DNA from: an uncultured Acetatifactor sp.
GTDB taxonomy: Bacteria > Bacillota > Clostridia > Lachnospirales > Lachnospiraceae
Reading direction: 5' to 3'
Assembly (NCBI GenBank): GCA_910578185.1
Contig: CAJTPN010000014.1
Span: forward strand, 25,307-89,306
Length of the DNA stretch: 64,000 nucleotides
A program made the translations under genes and the position numbers. Below, piece by piece: positions 63,998 through 64,000 of this stretch (positions within the stretch are counted from its first letter, which is position 1; each line of letters starts with the position of its first letter). Under the pieces are notes generated by a model. The model was not told where the DNA came from. It saw nothing but the letters and a program-made list of their open reading frames with translations, and made no database searches.

Positions 63998-64000
63998 GTC

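Noticed and set aside
1..64000. CRISPR array, prophage or full insertion sequence
   Set aside because: No regularly spaced repeats, cas genes, integrase, phage structural genes or transposase were seen.

Overview
The window looks like chromosomal DNA of a motile, anaerobic Clostridia-type Firmicute, most likely a Lachnospiraceae member. Reasons: strong AGGAGG-type ribosome binding sites, consensus sigma-A promoters, a monoderm cell-envelope gene set (LCP protein, class A PBP, NodB deacetylase), pyrophosphate-style glycolysis (PPi-type phosphofructokinase plus pyruvate phosphate dikinase), a CsoR copper regulator and a DUF4250 protein. This is a family-level inference from gene content, not a database match. 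There is no phage, CRISPR array or complete insertion sequence; one 160-bp MITE-like element and one eroded gene are the only mobile or decayed traces.

Layout. 1-1.4 kb: an EIIA(Glc)-like protein that lost both phospho-histidine positions, then a papain/C39-like protein. 1.4-5.5 kb: the 160-bp inverted-repeat element, then a copper operon with two CsoR operators, csoR and an unusually long copA fused to a CopZ-like domain. 5.6-7.8 kb: a MotA/ExbB-type channel and MotB/OmpA-type partner resembling ZorA/ZorB without Zorya effectors, followed by clpB (8.0-10.6 kb). 10.9-24 kb: LCP protein, DUF4250 protein, RACo-like ASKHA protein, chemoreceptor, a heterodimeric ABC exporter, an iron-sulfur flavoprotein-like gene, PPi-PFK, NodB deacetylase, DUF1905 protein, a small coiled-coil protein, kptA, a nucleotidyltransferase remnant and tRNA-Thr. 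24.5-30.7 kb is mainly minus-strand: a GT-C-like membrane protein with a small partner, and PBP1A. 31-34 kb: YigZ, MgtE with an overlapping upstream ORF, and a second C39-like protein.

34-39 kb holds one very large flagellin gene (about 1630 residues) with about eleven degenerate tandem modules between normal flagellin termini, under a sigma-A-like promoter and with no other flagellar gene in view. 39-41.5 kb: PH-domain protein, a MATE exporter broken or recoded at an A6G run, and a CmpB-type membrane protein. 41.7-46.1 kb is a folate operon (folC, folE, HD-domain hydrolase, folP, folB-folK fusion). 46.1-48.2 kb has a Gx transporter and NusG-II protein divergent from ApbE (flavin/quinone-linked envelope functions). 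48.4-49.8 kb: an orphan ArsR-family sensor and a DUF5050 protein.

50-57.7 kb is a long plus-strand operon, pheA, DUF815 AAA+ ATPase, ppx, ppk1, maf and a PGP-like HAD phosphatase, so polyphosphate turnover is co-transcribed with aromatic amino acid synthesis and nucleotide housekeeping. 58-60.8 kb: a small acidic protein, then minus-strand ABC-F and PHP phosphatase genes. The window ends with ppdK and its terminator. The strongest candidates for something new are the giant modular flagellin and the ZorAB-like motor pair beside clpB.
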